Origin: an uncultured Muribaculaceae bacterium
GTDB taxonomy: Bacteria; Bacteroidota; Bacteroidia; Bacteroidales; Muribaculaceae
NCBI GenBank assembly: GCA_910587475.1
Contig: CAJUMR010000013.1
Coordinates: 8,045-72,044, forward strand
Length of the DNA stretch: 64,000 nt
Direction: 5' to 3'
Shown: positions 35,366 through 44,600 of the stretch, piece after piece
Numbering within the stretch: the first letter of the stretch is position 1
How the letters are laid out: each line of letters begins with the position of its first letter
Notes under the pieces: generated by a model
What the model was told of the DNA's origin: nothing
Databases searched by the model: none
The model's input: the letters and a program-made list of their open reading frames with translations, nothing else
Position numbers and translations under genes: made by a program

Positions 35366-35908
35366 TTAATAATTGCCGGCCTCGATCTCGAAGAAGCTTT
35401 GAGCATGTTCGCAGACCGGACATGCGCCGGGTGCTTTCTTACCGATCACAATGTGACCGCAGTTACGGCAGATCCAGACTGTGTCGCCTTCGCGCGAGAA
35501 CACAATGCCTTCCTCGATGTTCTTCAACAGACGGCGATAACGCTCCTCATGATGACGCTCAATCGCAGCTACAGCACGAAATTTCTTTGCAATCAAAGTG
35601 AAACCTTCTTCTTCGGCTTCCGCGGCCATGCGGTCATACATATCTGTCCACTCGTAGTTCTCGCCTTCGGCTGCGTCGCGGAGATTGTCCATAGTTCCGG
35701 GCACATCGCCACCATGTAGATACTTGAACCACATTTTGGCATGTTCTTTCTCGTTATTGGCTGTTTCCTCAAATATCGCTGCAATTTGTTCAAAGCCATC
35801 TTTGCGTGCTTTCGAAGCATAGTATGAGTATTTGTTACGCGCCTGCGATTCGCCGGCAAAAGCCTCCATGAGGTTCTTCTCTGTCTTGGTTCCTTTAAGT
35901 TCTTTCAT
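35366..35908 (-). CDS. rbr: Rubrerythrin
   Basis: 180 residues from the ATG at 35908 (MKELKGTKTEKNL), the usual family start. An in-frame ATG at 35929 would add seven residues. The N-terminal ferritin-like domain carries di-iron ligand helices (EETANNEKEHAKMW and AAIERHHEERY). The C-terminus is a rubredoxin domain with paired CxxC motifs (CRNCGH and CPVCEH). It is a cytoplasmic peroxidase that detoxifies H2O2 in anaerobes. It lies 31 bp after the stop of the PerR-like regulator, in the same direction, and is probably controlled by it. A strong terminator follows. Confidence 0.95.
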   Translation of the reverse strand: MKELKGTKTEKNLMEAFAGESQARNKYSYYASKARKDGFEQIAAIFEETANNEKEHAKMWFKYLHGGDVPGTMDNLRDAAEGENYEWTDMYDRMAAEAEEEGFTLIAKKFRAVAAIERHHEERYRRLLKNIEEGIVFSREGDTVWICRNCGHIVIGKKAPGACPVCEHAQSFFEIEAGNY

Positions 35909-35939
35909 GTTAGTGTTGTATTTTTTCATTATTAATAAT

Positions 35940-36380
35940 TTACGACAATTCAGTCACTGTGCATTCAGCACACAGTCCCGTAAAAAACAAGTCCGTAGCC
36001 GACACTTTGAAACCGGGATCCACTACCCCTGAAAGGCCTTCGGGAAGATTCATGTCGTAGATCTTGCCGCATGCCGTACACCTGAAATGACTATGAGGGA
36101 TCTGCTGCGCCAGATCATAGCGGGTGGACTGACTTTCGATGTCGAGCTCGCGCAGAACCCCTGCCTCAACCAGCGCATGGAGCGAATTATAGACCGTCGT
36201 ACGCGACATCCGTGGAAAATCCGTCACCATAGCCGAGTAGACTTCGTCAGCTGTCGGATGGGTACGACGGTTGGCCACATAGCCGAGCACCGCAAGGCGG
36301 TGGAGCGACGGACGCACGTTTGACCTGTGAAGCAGGTCTATCATTTCGCCATTGGTAAGTGTCGTTGCTTTAATTTGCAT
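35940..36380 (-). CDS. Fur-family transcriptional regulator, PerR-like
   Basis: 146 residues from the ATG at 36380 (MQIKATTLTNGE). The winged-helix DNA-binding part (about residues 10-80) includes NVRPSLHRLAVLGYV and MSRTTVYNSLHAL. The dimerisation part has HSHFRCTACGKIYD and GLCAEC, giving the two CxxC motifs of the structural zinc site. The Fur family contains Fur, Zur and PerR. Being directly upstream of rubrerythrin favours a PerR-type peroxide sensor. Two dyads at 36392-36406 and 36410-36424 lie just before its start and suggest autoregulation. Confidence 0.9.
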   Translation of the reverse strand: MQIKATTLTNGEMIDLLHRSNVRPSLHRLAVLGYVANRRTHPTADEVYSAMVTDFPRMSRTTVYNSLHALVEAGVLRELDIESQSTRYDLAQQIPHSHFRCTACGKIYDMNLPEGLSGVVDPGFKVSATDLFFTGLCAECTVTELS

Positions 36381-36391
36381 AATTAACTTAA

Positions 36392-36424
36392 TTGTATTTA
36401 TTACAAAGTTAGTAATAATTACAA
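36392..36424 (-). promoter_or_regulatory. Two tandem PerR-box-like dyads upstream of the PerR gene
   Basis: TTGTATTTATTACAA (36392-36406 on the plus strand) and TTGTAATTATTACTA (minus strand, 36424-36410) are each 7-1-7 imperfect dyads. They resemble the published PerR box TTATAATTATTATAA. They lie 12-44 bp from the ATG, within the expected promoter region, centred 18 bp apart. Confidence 0.6.
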
Positions 36425-36476
36425 CATCTTCCAAGTTTTTCTGCAAGAAAAAAATTTACGACGCTTGCGGGGGCGC

Positions 36477-37334
36477 TCAAAACGTACAGCTGAAGCGAAA
36501 ACCGGGCGCTCCACCGACGATTGCCGGCATCAACGAAGAACCGACCTCAGGTCCTTCGGGACGATAGATCCGACGCGAGCCATTATGACCGAAGAGTCCT
36601 GTCACCTCATTGACAGGATCGATCAGAAACGCCAGAATATTTCCCACAACAGGCGAGCCGAACACACGATAGTCATTGGCTACAATGTGACGCTTCAGTT
36701 TATAGAAGCACTCACCGATGGCGCTGCCGACGAGAGGCGTGATAAACAGATCCTGTATCGAAGGACGCTCCATGCAGGCCTCTATGCCGAATTCCCAGCC
36801 AATATCCGACACTATCGAACAATAGAGCAGCGATCTCCAGAAATTGAACCCGGCCGATCGAGCAGCCATGAAGTAGACAGCGCCGGCATAGGGATGAAGC
36901 ACATAATTGAAAATGAATCTATCGTGATCCCATTCCGGCCCGCGTTTGAAAACATTTTGAAACCATCGTTTCTCGGGAGGATCCTTCTGCAAAGCCGCGC
37001 GATTCCAGGTTGTAGCGTCTTCCGGCAGACATTCGAGCACAAGCAGTGTGCCGCCGAATGCTCCGGCAAACACAGCTGAATTAATCCAGAGACGCTTCCA
37101 ATCGGGCACATTAGTAGTAAGCGAATAAGGAAGAGAGTAGATCGACGGCGCCTTGGGGCGTCGGCCACGATTGATGGTATAGTGATAGTTGGCGGTAGTG
37201 TCGATCGCAGCCGACGACAAATCGGCGAATACGACAGGCAGGGAACCGTCAGCACCCTCCGTGCGGTTGGCGGCAACGGCCGAGTTCATAGCGACTACGG
37301 CACAAAGCAACATTAACAGTGTTCCCTTTTTCAT
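36477..37334 (-). CDS. DUF3943 family exported protein
   Basis: 285 residues from the ATG at 37334 (MKKGTLLMLLCAVVAMNSAVAA), which opens directly with a signal peptide. The core fits DUF3943: WDHDRFIFNYVLHPYAGAVY, YFMAARSAGFNFWRSLLYC, SIVSDIGWEFGIEACMERP and DLFITPLVGSAIGE. Members are predicted envelope proteins with hydrophobic segments; function is unknown. It ends 97 bp before the PerR start and is transcribed in the same direction, but no shared function is evident. Upstream, the region 37335-37620 is full of inverted repeats. Confidence 0.83.
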   Translation of the reverse strand: MKKGTLLMLLCAVVAMNSAVAANRTEGADGSLPVVFADLSSAAIDTTANYHYTINRGRRPKAPSIYSLPYSLTTNVPDWKRLWINSAVFAGAFGGTLLVLECLPEDATTWNRAALQKDPPEKRWFQNVFKRGPEWDHDRFIFNYVLHPYAGAVYFMAARSAGFNFWRSLLYCSIVSDIGWEFGIEACMERPSIQDLFITPLVGSAIGECFYKLKRHIVANDYRVFGSPVVGNILAFLIDPVNEVTGLFGHNGSRRIYRPEGPEVGSSLMPAIVGGAPGFRFSCTF

Positions 37335-37378
37335 AATAAACAATAGTTGAAGCAATTCACAAAATCTATATATACAAC

Positions 37379-37402
37379 AAGCGACGCATCACTGCGTCGC
37401 TT
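37379..37402. repeat. Perfect hairpin, 10-bp arms
   Basis: AAGCGACGCA (37379-37388), TCAC loop, then TGCGTCGCTT (37393-37402), followed on the plus strand by CCGTTTTAT. It may act as a terminator, but it lies over 200 bp downstream of the 296-residue gene and after that gene's own terminator, so its role is unclear. Confidence 0.6.
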
Positions 37403-37425
37403 CCGTTTTATATAAAAAATATTAA

Positions 37426-37463
37426 CGAAATCTTCGTGTCGCAGGCGTGACACGAAGATTTCG
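37426..37463. repeat. Perfect inverted repeat, 15-bp arms
   Basis: CGAAATCTTCGTGTC (37426-37440) and its exact reverse complement (37449-37463) around an 8-base loop GCAGGCGT. No T-run on the plus strand; the minus strand continues into TTAATATTTTTTAT after three bases. Confidence 0.7.
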
Positions 37464-37503
37464 TCGTCGTAGCAAGCGTTTATAACACAAGTATCTCCAA
37501 ACA

Positions 37504-37555
37504 GAATTCTGACCTCAAAAACACAATAGCCACAAGCATTCTGAAGTCAGAATTC
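37504..37555. repeat. Perfect inverted repeat, 10-bp arms
   Basis: GAATTCTGAC (37504-37513) and GTCAGAATTC (37546-37555), with a 32-bp spacer rich in A and C. This could be an operator dyad or part of an RNA fold. Confidence 0.55.
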
Positions 37556-37593
37556 AACATCAGTCCATATAATTCAGGTAAGTTTCTGAATTG

Positions 37594-37618
37594 AAAAAAA
37601 GCGGATAAAGCATTCCGC
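37594..37618 (-). terminator. Intrinsic terminator of the 296-residue gene
   Basis: Minus strand: GCGGA (37618-37614), eight-base loop ATGCTTTA, TCCGC (37605-37601), then seven T. It lies 4 bp past the stop. Confidence 0.85.
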
Positions 37619-37622
37619 AAGA

Positions 37623-38513
37623 TCAGTCGCGGGGGAGATTGTTAAGCGCGTCGAGAACTTCGTCACTATATCTCGGTAATTCTGTGATACCATGTGAACG
37701 GCACCATTCTCTGACACGGTTCAGTTCGTCCAACAGTTCGATATCAACTTCCGGCAGAAGTCCTATGCGAGACTGCTGTTTCGGGAACATCAATATGTTA
37801 TAACCTTTGGTTTGTTCTTCTGCCTCAACATAGGATAGCAACGGCGATGATCCGTAATTGATACTGTTGATCAACTGCTCAATATAATCTTCCGCATTTT
37901 TATATCCTTTGTCAGTGAGCGCGATTTTAAGCTGTAATGCGTGATGACCATACGACCGGAGGTATACACCGATGCAATGTTTATATTGGTCTAAAAACGG
38001 TTTGCGAAAGTCAAATTTATAAATTATAACCGTATCTGCGCCGGCATACTTTGATTTATCGTCATTGGTAATAACATTCAGCATCGGCAGGATGTCCACA
38101 CTATTATCGTCGAGGCTCATGCGCAGTTCTGCAGCTATGCATTCTGAGCTTCGAATTGAATTCTGTGGAGCTACATATAACAGGTTGGGATATAAGATCA
38201 ACGCCTCATTGTTATCCGCTTCCGCAGCAACCGGGCAATAATCATTGCCGGGCATCGCACCATCCCAATTTTCATTTATGTTATAACATATCAATCCTCT
38301 GCTGCGCATGTCAATCGGACTAAAGTTGTCGGGCAACTTTATGTTGATATCATGAGCGTTCAGTTCCGCCGCATATTTGTTGAAGCGTGCAACTTTATCT
38401 GAACCAACAAATGTTGTATCGCTCAAACTATGGGTAAGACGAATGGGTTGGCACAGTCCGACGTTAAAAGATGTCAGCACCAAGACTAAAAAAACATACT
38501 TTGTTCTACACAT
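37623..38513 (-). CDS. Secreted protein of unknown function
   Basis: 296 residues. The N-terminus is a signal peptide (YVFLVLVLTSFNVGLC), possibly a lipobox variant at LCQ. The rest is soluble with no membrane segment and no family I recognise. Visible features are a few internal cysteines (CYNINE, YCPVAA, SECIAAE) and a charged C-terminus (SDEVLDALNNLPRD). It lies 57 bp after the beta-propeller lipoprotein gene, same direction, and ends at a strong terminator, so the two form a small operon. Base composition is visibly richer in A and T than the flanking genes, which hints at recent acquisition. Confidence 0.75.
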   Translation of the reverse strand: MCRTKYVFLVLVLTSFNVGLCQPIRLTHSLSDTTFVGSDKVARFNKYAAELNAHDINIKLPDNFSPIDMRSRGLICYNINENWDGAMPGNDYCPVAAEADNNEALILYPNLLYVAPQNSIRSSECIAAELRMSLDDNSVDILPMLNVITNDDKSKYAGADTVIIYKFDFRKPFLDQYKHCIGVYLRSYGHHALQLKIALTDKGYKNAEDYIEQLINSINYGSSPLLSYVEAEEQTKGYNILMFPKQQSRIGLLPEVDIELLDELNRVREWCRSHGITELPRYSDEVLDALNNLPRD

Positions 38514-38570
38514 TGCCAGTAAAAATTTGAATTGTTAATAAAAATTGAGATTTGAGTTTGATTACAATAA

Positions 38571-39695
38571 TCAAATCCGGTAGAATATCAGGACTGGATT
38601 GGCATTGTCGTCGGTCTCGCAATTCCAGCGTTTCATCAATTCTTCAATGATTTCAGATCTGACATACATACTGTTATAAAACAGATTTCCGATGATCTGA
38701 TCTCCATGGCATCCGACAATATTGACAAGTGGATTGATGCCATCGGTTAGCTTCAGTCCTGAAGTGTAGCTGTAACGCTGACAGACCAGTTGCTCTTTAT
38801 CCACCACTGTATATTCGGCATTCAAGAACATACAGAATAAATGGCTGTCGGTCTCAAAGATATCCGTGAAACCGGTGAACCCACCATTCGAATACATTTC
38901 AAACGATAATCCCATGTTAGTTACACCTTGCAACTGTTGCTCAGTAGCAAGTGCCTTATCGGTCTCGAATTTATATACCTGAGAACCATCGCAGTCATAA
39001 ATATACTGCGAAAACGGCAGGAGCGCCAATATATGGCCATCGCGGCGGCACATAGGATTTTGACCGATTAAATAAGGTACATCGGCAGATTGCAGCGGCG
39101 AAGGTATTTCAGACAGCACCGCCGAACTTTCAATATCATAGACCACATATGCCGGAGCATCGAGGGTTGTCAACTCCTTACTCAGAAAAACCGATGAATT
39201 ATTATAAGCCACTCCATTTCTCACATTATTGAGAACCGCATGGTCGAGCTCGTCCTTACCGACGTAATTTCCATTAATATCATAGCGCATCAGCGCATTG
39301 CGATAGCTGTCAATTATAATGACCTCGTCGTTGTCATTGACATAGAAACCGCTCATAGTGATATATTCGTCGCCGCCATTTCCTTTCGATCCAAACTGAC
39401 ACCTATAGTGGCCGTCCATTCCATAACTTTGCACAATTGCATTATCCGCCACCACTATAATGGAATCTTCAACTACTGCGACCTTATTGACAGTTCTCAA
39501 CAAATTATCAGCAGTTGTTTCAAGTTTTACAGTCCGGACTATTTCAGCTCCGAGACCATCACCATTGGCTTTTGGCTCATTATCATATCCTGCTATTACT
39601 TTTACATCTGACAGCCCATCATGATTGTCATGTCGACAGCTGCATGATAATAAGAGAAGAAGGATGATAGCAAATGATCTGACCTGGTTTTTCAT
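38571..39695 (-). CDS. 6-bladed beta-propeller lipoprotein
   Basis: 374 residues from the ATG at 39695 (MKNQVRSFAIILLLLLSCSC), chosen because it begins with a lipobox-type signal (LLSC or SCSC followed by RHD) and sits behind a good promoter. The mature protein has repeated strands of the 6-bladed beta-propeller type common in Bacteroides: VAVVEDSIIVVAD, YGMDGHYRCQFGSKGNGGDEY and VIIIDSYRNALMRYDING. Such proteins are thought to be surface or periplasmic; no ligand is known. The upstream 39761-39870 region contains several inverted and direct repeats. AT-rich like its partner. Confidence 0.82.
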   Translation of the reverse strand: MKNQVRSFAIILLLLLSCSCRHDNHDGLSDVKVIAGYDNEPKANGDGLGAEIVRTVKLETTADNLLRTVNKVAVVEDSIIVVADNAIVQSYGMDGHYRCQFGSKGNGGDEYITMSGFYVNDNDEVIIIDSYRNALMRYDINGNYVGKDELDHAVLNNVRNGVAYNNSSVFLSKELTTLDAPAYVVYDIESSAVLSEIPSPLQSADVPYLIGQNPMCRRDGHILALLPFSQYIYDCDGSQVYKFETDKALATEQQLQGVTNMGLSFEMYSNGGFTGFTDIFETDSHLFCMFLNAEYTVVDKEQLVCQRYSYTSGLKLTDGINPLVNIVGCHGDQIIGNLFYNSMYVRSEIIEELMKRWNCETDDNANPVLIFYRI

Positions 39696-39722
39696 CTGAT
39701 TTAAAGTTAGAATGTTTGCTGG

Positions 39723-39752
39723 CAAAGATAAAAAAAAAAAAATACCGCCAAA
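39723..39752 (-). promoter_or_regulatory. Promoter of the beta-propeller operon
   Basis: Minus strand: TTTG at 39752-39749, 18 bp including a poly-T stretch, then TATCTTTG at 39730-39723, 27 bp before the ATG at 39695. Confidence 0.65.
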
Positions 39753-39798
39753 AAAATAATCGTAATACCGGTGTAATTTTTGGCCAACGACACTATCA

Positions 39799-39820
39799 TG
39801 CAAAACACTTACGTTTTGCA
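39799..39820. repeat. Inverted repeat, 8-bp arms
   Basis: TGCAAAAC (39799-39806), loop ACTTAC, GTTTTGCA (39813-39820). Lies about 85-105 bp upstream of the predicted start site of the beta-propeller operon. Confidence 0.6.
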
Positions 39821-39821
39821 A

Positions 39822-39853
39822 ATTACAAAACTCCGGAAAAACAATTTTGTAAT
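39822..39853. repeat. Inverted repeat, 9-bp arms
   Basis: ATTACAAAA (39822-39830), 14-bp loop, TTTTGTAAT (39845-39853). It follows the previous dyad by one base. A direct repeat CGTAATAyCGG (39761-39771 and 39859-39869) brackets both. Confidence 0.6.
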
Positions 39854-39908
39854 AGTAGCGTAATATCGGCCATTTTTGGGGGCTAAATTACAGCTAACTG
39901 TATTATAC

Positions 39909-39946
39909 AACACCCCTTGCCCCGCAACCGGGGACAAGGGGGTGTT
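39909..39946 (-). terminator. Probable terminator of the C69 dipeptidase operon
   Basis: A GC-rich hairpin with arms 39909-39923 and 39930-39946 (AACACCCCTTGCCCC against its near-complement), followed on the minus strand by TTGTATAATA. The T-run is weak, but the stem is long and it lies 20 bp past the stop of the C69 gene. Confidence 0.7.
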
Positions 39947-39966
39947 GATGATGAGCTTCTAAAGAC

Positions 39967-41610
39967 TTATTCACTGACGGGTTCGACCACGCGCAGGCGG
40001 TCGCCGTCGGGGCTTTTAGCTATTGATTCAAAATAGCGGGAGTTGTAGCCTCCGAACTCTGGCTGCACAGGTGTGCCTGCTTCGTTGCGTTCAAATTTGC
40101 CATCTTTTTCTCGCTTTATGTTACCGTCGAGATACTTGACGAGCAGATAGTCGCCGAGCGTTTTGTAGTCGGCAGTAGCCTTTGCAGTCCAATAGTCGGT
40201 GAGCTGCTGCAATGCAGTCTGCGCGTCGGCATAGCTGAGCGAAGCGACGGCTTTTTCGGTATCTGTAACGGCGGCTGTCATGCTGTCCTCAAGACCCGAC
40301 TGCACGCGGCGGATGTCGGGGATCATCTGGCTGTAACGATTATAGGCTTGGTTGGCAACATAGTTGTTGACCCAGAACATGGCGTCCCACGATATGTTGT
40401 ACATGTCGCCATTGCCGTTGGCGAGCTGATGGGGAACAGATACTGTGGAGTTGAACACGGGAACGTAAACACAAGTGTTGGCATCATCAACTCCGAACCA
40501 CAGAATGCCTTTCATCGCTTCGGGACGACCGGAGTTCATCGAGGATACAAACGAGAAGCCTGTCTGTTGGGTTGCTATAGCCCGCTCATGTGTGTACTCC
40601 ACCGAGTCGACGGTAAAGCTCATCGGACGCCAGCGATAAGGCACATCAAACGGTCCGGCACCAATGTCCTTTGTCATGTCGAGCGGTGTTCCTTCGAAGT
40701 GGTCACGCATCATCCATTTGAGATCGTCGGCCGTCAGTTTCTTACCTGATTTGAACCACAACGGCATCGGTTCGCCCTCACCGCGGAGAATCCATGGAAG
40801 ATACAGATCGGCGCCACCATCGGCAAAACGGTTATAGTAGCTCCACACACGTGCATCACATCCGCGAAGAGCCCCGGCATCGGTGACTGCATAAGCTCTG
40901 GAAAAGTCGAAATCCTTGTCTTTACCCTTGAAATAACCTTTGCGGCGCGCAAAGTCAATCACATCGGGCGAATAGAGAGTCTCGGCGTCGTTGAGCGGGA
41001 AACGGTGGATGCGCGAGTGATTGGCATGGCCGGATATATATCCGTCGGGCACACGGCGTGCCACCCACACGGCACCCTTGTCGTCGGCGCCTTTGCCTAT
41101 AAGCTCCATGATCCAGGCTTCATCGGGATCGGCGATCGAGAATGATTCGCCCTCCGAACTGTAGCCGTAGCGGTCGACAAGGTCGGTCATCACCTTGATC
41201 GCTTCACGGGCAGTGCGCGCGCGTTGGAGCGTGATATAGATCAGCGAACCATAGTCGATCAAGCCCGAACCTTCGAGTTCGGCACGTCCGCCCCATGTGC
41301 TTTCGGCGATCGTCAATCCGTGTTCGTTCATGTTGCCGATCGTGGCATAGGTATGCGGCACTTCGGGTATCTCTCCGCGATATACGCCGCTGTCCCAATC
41401 GTAGATCTTGCGCATCGAGCCGGGCGCATGATCGGCCGCCGGCTGGTTATAGAGTTCGCCATAAAGAGTGTGGCTGTCAGCGGCGTAAGTGATCATGGTG
41501 CTTCCGTCGGCGCTTGCTCCTTTCGTTGCGATCAGACTCGTGCATGCGAGAGAGTCGACAGGGACGTTGGCCGCGGCAAACATCATGACAGGAATTAACA
41601 GTTTCTTCAT
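39967..41610 (-). CDS. C69-family dipeptidase
   Basis: 547 residues from the ATG at 41610 (MKKLLIPVMMFAAANVPV), chosen because it gives a signal peptide. The nucleophile cysteine of this N-terminal-nucleophile family lies just after the cleavage region in LACTSLIATKGASADGSTM, near residue 23. Other conserved parts are ESTWGGRAELEGSG and DEAWIMELIG. It should be exported and cleave dipeptides from amino-terminal ends. It starts 13 bp after the stop of the AddA-like gene, so it probably belongs to the same transcript, although the functions differ. Confidence 0.9.
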   Translation of the reverse strand: MKKLLIPVMMFAAANVPVDSLACTSLIATKGASADGSTMITYAADSHTLYGELYNQPAADHAPGSMRKIYDWDSGVYRGEIPEVPHTYATIGNMNEHGLTIAESTWGGRAELEGSGLIDYGSLIYITLQRARTAREAIKVMTDLVDRYGYSSEGESFSIADPDEAWIMELIGKGADDKGAVWVARRVPDGYISGHANHSRIHRFPLNDAETLYSPDVIDFARRKGYFKGKDKDFDFSRAYAVTDAGALRGCDARVWSYYNRFADGGADLYLPWILRGEGEPMPLWFKSGKKLTADDLKWMMRDHFEGTPLDMTKDIGAGPFDVPYRWRPMSFTVDSVEYTHERAIATQQTGFSFVSSMNSGRPEAMKGILWFGVDDANTCVYVPVFNSTVSVPHQLANGNGDMYNISWDAMFWVNNYVANQAYNRYSQMIPDIRRVQSGLEDSMTAAVTDTEKAVASLSYADAQTALQQLTDYWTAKATADYKTLGDYLLVKYLDGNIKREKDGKFERNEAGTPVQPEFGGYNSRYFESIAKSPDGDRLRVVEPVSE

Positions 41611-41623
41611 AAGATAATAACTA

Positions 41624-44600
41624 TTATACAGATTTAACAATATTCAATTCAGGATACCAGAGATAGCCCTGCACGTCGCGATAGCCCATGGCACGCAACA
41701 AGCCGACATATAACTCGACCTGAAGATCGTGTGAGGGCAGCGGGTCGACAGTGAATTTATAGTCGATTACGTCGACTGACCCATCGGGACATACAACAAT
41801 GCGGTCGGGACGGAATGTGCTGTCGTTTTCGGGCACATATATGCTCTGCTCCTTATAGACAGTCGCCTCGGGAGAAAACCATCTGACGGCATATTGGTCG
41901 GCTTGAGCGAACGCGCGGTCGATTATGCCGCGATAGTCGGCGGCTTCGCTTTCGGACAGAGAATACCTCACGGCAGCACGATCCACAACAGCATCGATGT
42001 CAGACATCTTCACGATGTCTGACATTATGGCGTGGAGATGTGTGCCGCGCTCGGCTGCGAGTGCACGCGCTTCGTCAAATCCATTGCGCCCCGGAGGATC
42101 AACAACAATATCGTCAGACGGAAGATCGTCCATGATGTCGCCGACATCCGACGTAGCATCGTCGATCGTCGTCAGGGCTGCCGTATCTTCGCGGAAGAAC
42201 ACTTTGTAATCCCTCAGTTCAGGCGATGGAGCATCGTGATCGGCGGTCTTTTCAGGCACAGTAGGCTCTCCGAACTCGAATTTCAAGCCGGCGGGCTCGG
42301 CATCGATGTCAGGGCGCAGCGATGCCGCCAGGTCGAGACACAGCGACTGATCGCCGACAGGAGGCTGTGCCAAAGCTTTGAACACTTCCGCTCCGGCTGC
42401 TTTTGACTTTGCGAAACAGATGCACAGCTCTCTTTGAGACCGGGTGTAGGCCACATAAGTTGCATTAAGATTGTCAATAAACTGTGCGGCGCGGTTTGAC
42501 AGCGCAGCGTCGCGCAAAGGCGATCCTTCAAGCGTGGACTCTTCGGTGAGATCGACCGCTATCAAGGGGGGGCGCAGATCTTCGCTCACAAAGTCGAGCG
42601 AGTCAAGCGAAACCCACTCGCTGTCCTTGCTTCGCACCATGTCCCAATCGCCGACGGGCACATGGACGCAATCCCATTGCAGACCTTTCGACTTGTGGAC
42701 AGTCATCACTGCGACGGCATCCTGACCCGATCCCGACCCGATGGCCAGTTGAGCAGAGTGATCGTCCCACCATCCGAGAAAAGCATGGACCGACGGATTG
42801 TAGGACGTGCAGTATTTGACCACCTCATCCTGAAAGGCGGCAATATAGGCATATTCACTCCTGCGGCGCTTCTCGGGAATCTTTCTCGCGATGATGGTTT
42901 CCACAAGTGATACGAGACCGGCAGGATGCGACGAACGGATGTCGATGATGCTGTCGGTTATGTTTGACGGATGATCGCCATGCGTCGGTTCGAGAGCCAT
43001 GCGCAGAGCATCCTCTGTGCCGTAACCCTCGGCGATGAAATACTCGTAGCGACTGATCATCAGGCGTATGTCACCGGCCGACGCATAGACAGGCTGCCCC
43101 GACCGGTCCTCGACACTATTGTCCTTGGCCGCCGAATACGACTGGTCGACAAGCTTGAGCATGCTGATGATCGTTTTCACAGCCGAAGAATTGCGCAGAA
43201 GGAGTGCTTCGTCAGAGAGCACTTTGATCTGAGGATAATATGTCAACAGATAATTGACAAAACGCACGGCCTCGCTGCGCTTTCTTACAAGCACGGCTAT
43301 ATTTCTCCAGCCGTAACCGGCTGCGTGCTGCCGCAGTATCTCGCGGGCTGTGATGTCGAATTCTGCCGGATGACCGTTGATCTCGTCAAGAGCCGACGTG
43401 TCGTAAATCTTTATATATGAACCGAGCGACGCTTTACGGTCGAAAGTCGACTGCACAGTATTTTCGTAACCCTCTACCCCACAGTTCCGGGCTATGCGTG
43501 AGAACAATGCGTTGTTGAAACGCACTATGCCCGGCGCGCTGCGATGGTTGGTATTTTCGGCCGAACAGTTGCCCCTTATCACATGATCGTCAGGGAAATC
43601 ATGGCTTGCCACAACATGGTGCAGTAACGATGAGTCGGAATTGCGGAAACGGTAGATAGCCTGCTTCTCATCTCCGATAATGAGATTGTCGCATCCGGTC
43701 GACAGACTGTCGGCCACCAGAGGCTTGAGATTGCTCCACTGCATGTGGGACGTGTCCTGAAACTCATCGATCAAAAAATGCCTTAGGATCACACCTATAC
43801 GCTCGTAGATGAACGGCGCATCGCTACCTCCGATAATGCGTTGCAGCAAGTCGTTGGTATCAGACAGCAGTATAAGATTGTTTTCCTCACGGAAGCGGTT
43901 GATATAATGCCATGCAAATCCGAGAAACTCAAGATTGGGACAAGCTTCGCGTATCTTGGCAAGAGCGTTGATTTCGGACACCGCTTTCAGACACCCGCAC
44001 ATCCAATCGCATAAGCTGTCAGAAAACGCATCTCCGGGCAGAATCTTGTTTTTACCCGAACCCGGACAATAAGTCTTGACATAGAATGAATTGTCACCGT
44101 TGTTTCTCCAGTTGAGTATCTTACGCACAGCGACAAGAGAGAAGTCCTTGATCTTGACTTTTTCTCCGGAAACCAGACTGTCTATTATGCGCCACACCGG
44201 ATTCGGCAACACCTTGCGCTCAAACCCGAGGGCTTCGAGGTCGGCAGCGATCATGGAAGCCTGCGGTATAAGGTCGGCCATAAGCGAAGCCTTGCGACGA
44301 TCGATGGCCCTGACAAATTCACGGATGCGCCCTGGATCATCGAGATATTCGAGCACCCGGTCGGCCTGCTGCTTGAACACCTCGCTGCCCATCTTCCGGA
44401 CAAACGATGTCAGCCCCTTGAGCACAGAACCTGAGCGGTTGAACATACTGCTGTCTTTGCCATTCTCGACAAATTCCATGGTGTAGTTGCTGATCCACCT
44501 CATTATCTCGCCACGGCGCGGAGGATTTCCGTAGTTAAGATCATCGAGCATCAGCCCGATCCCCGACACCACGGCAAATTCATCATTGAGCTCCACGCCA

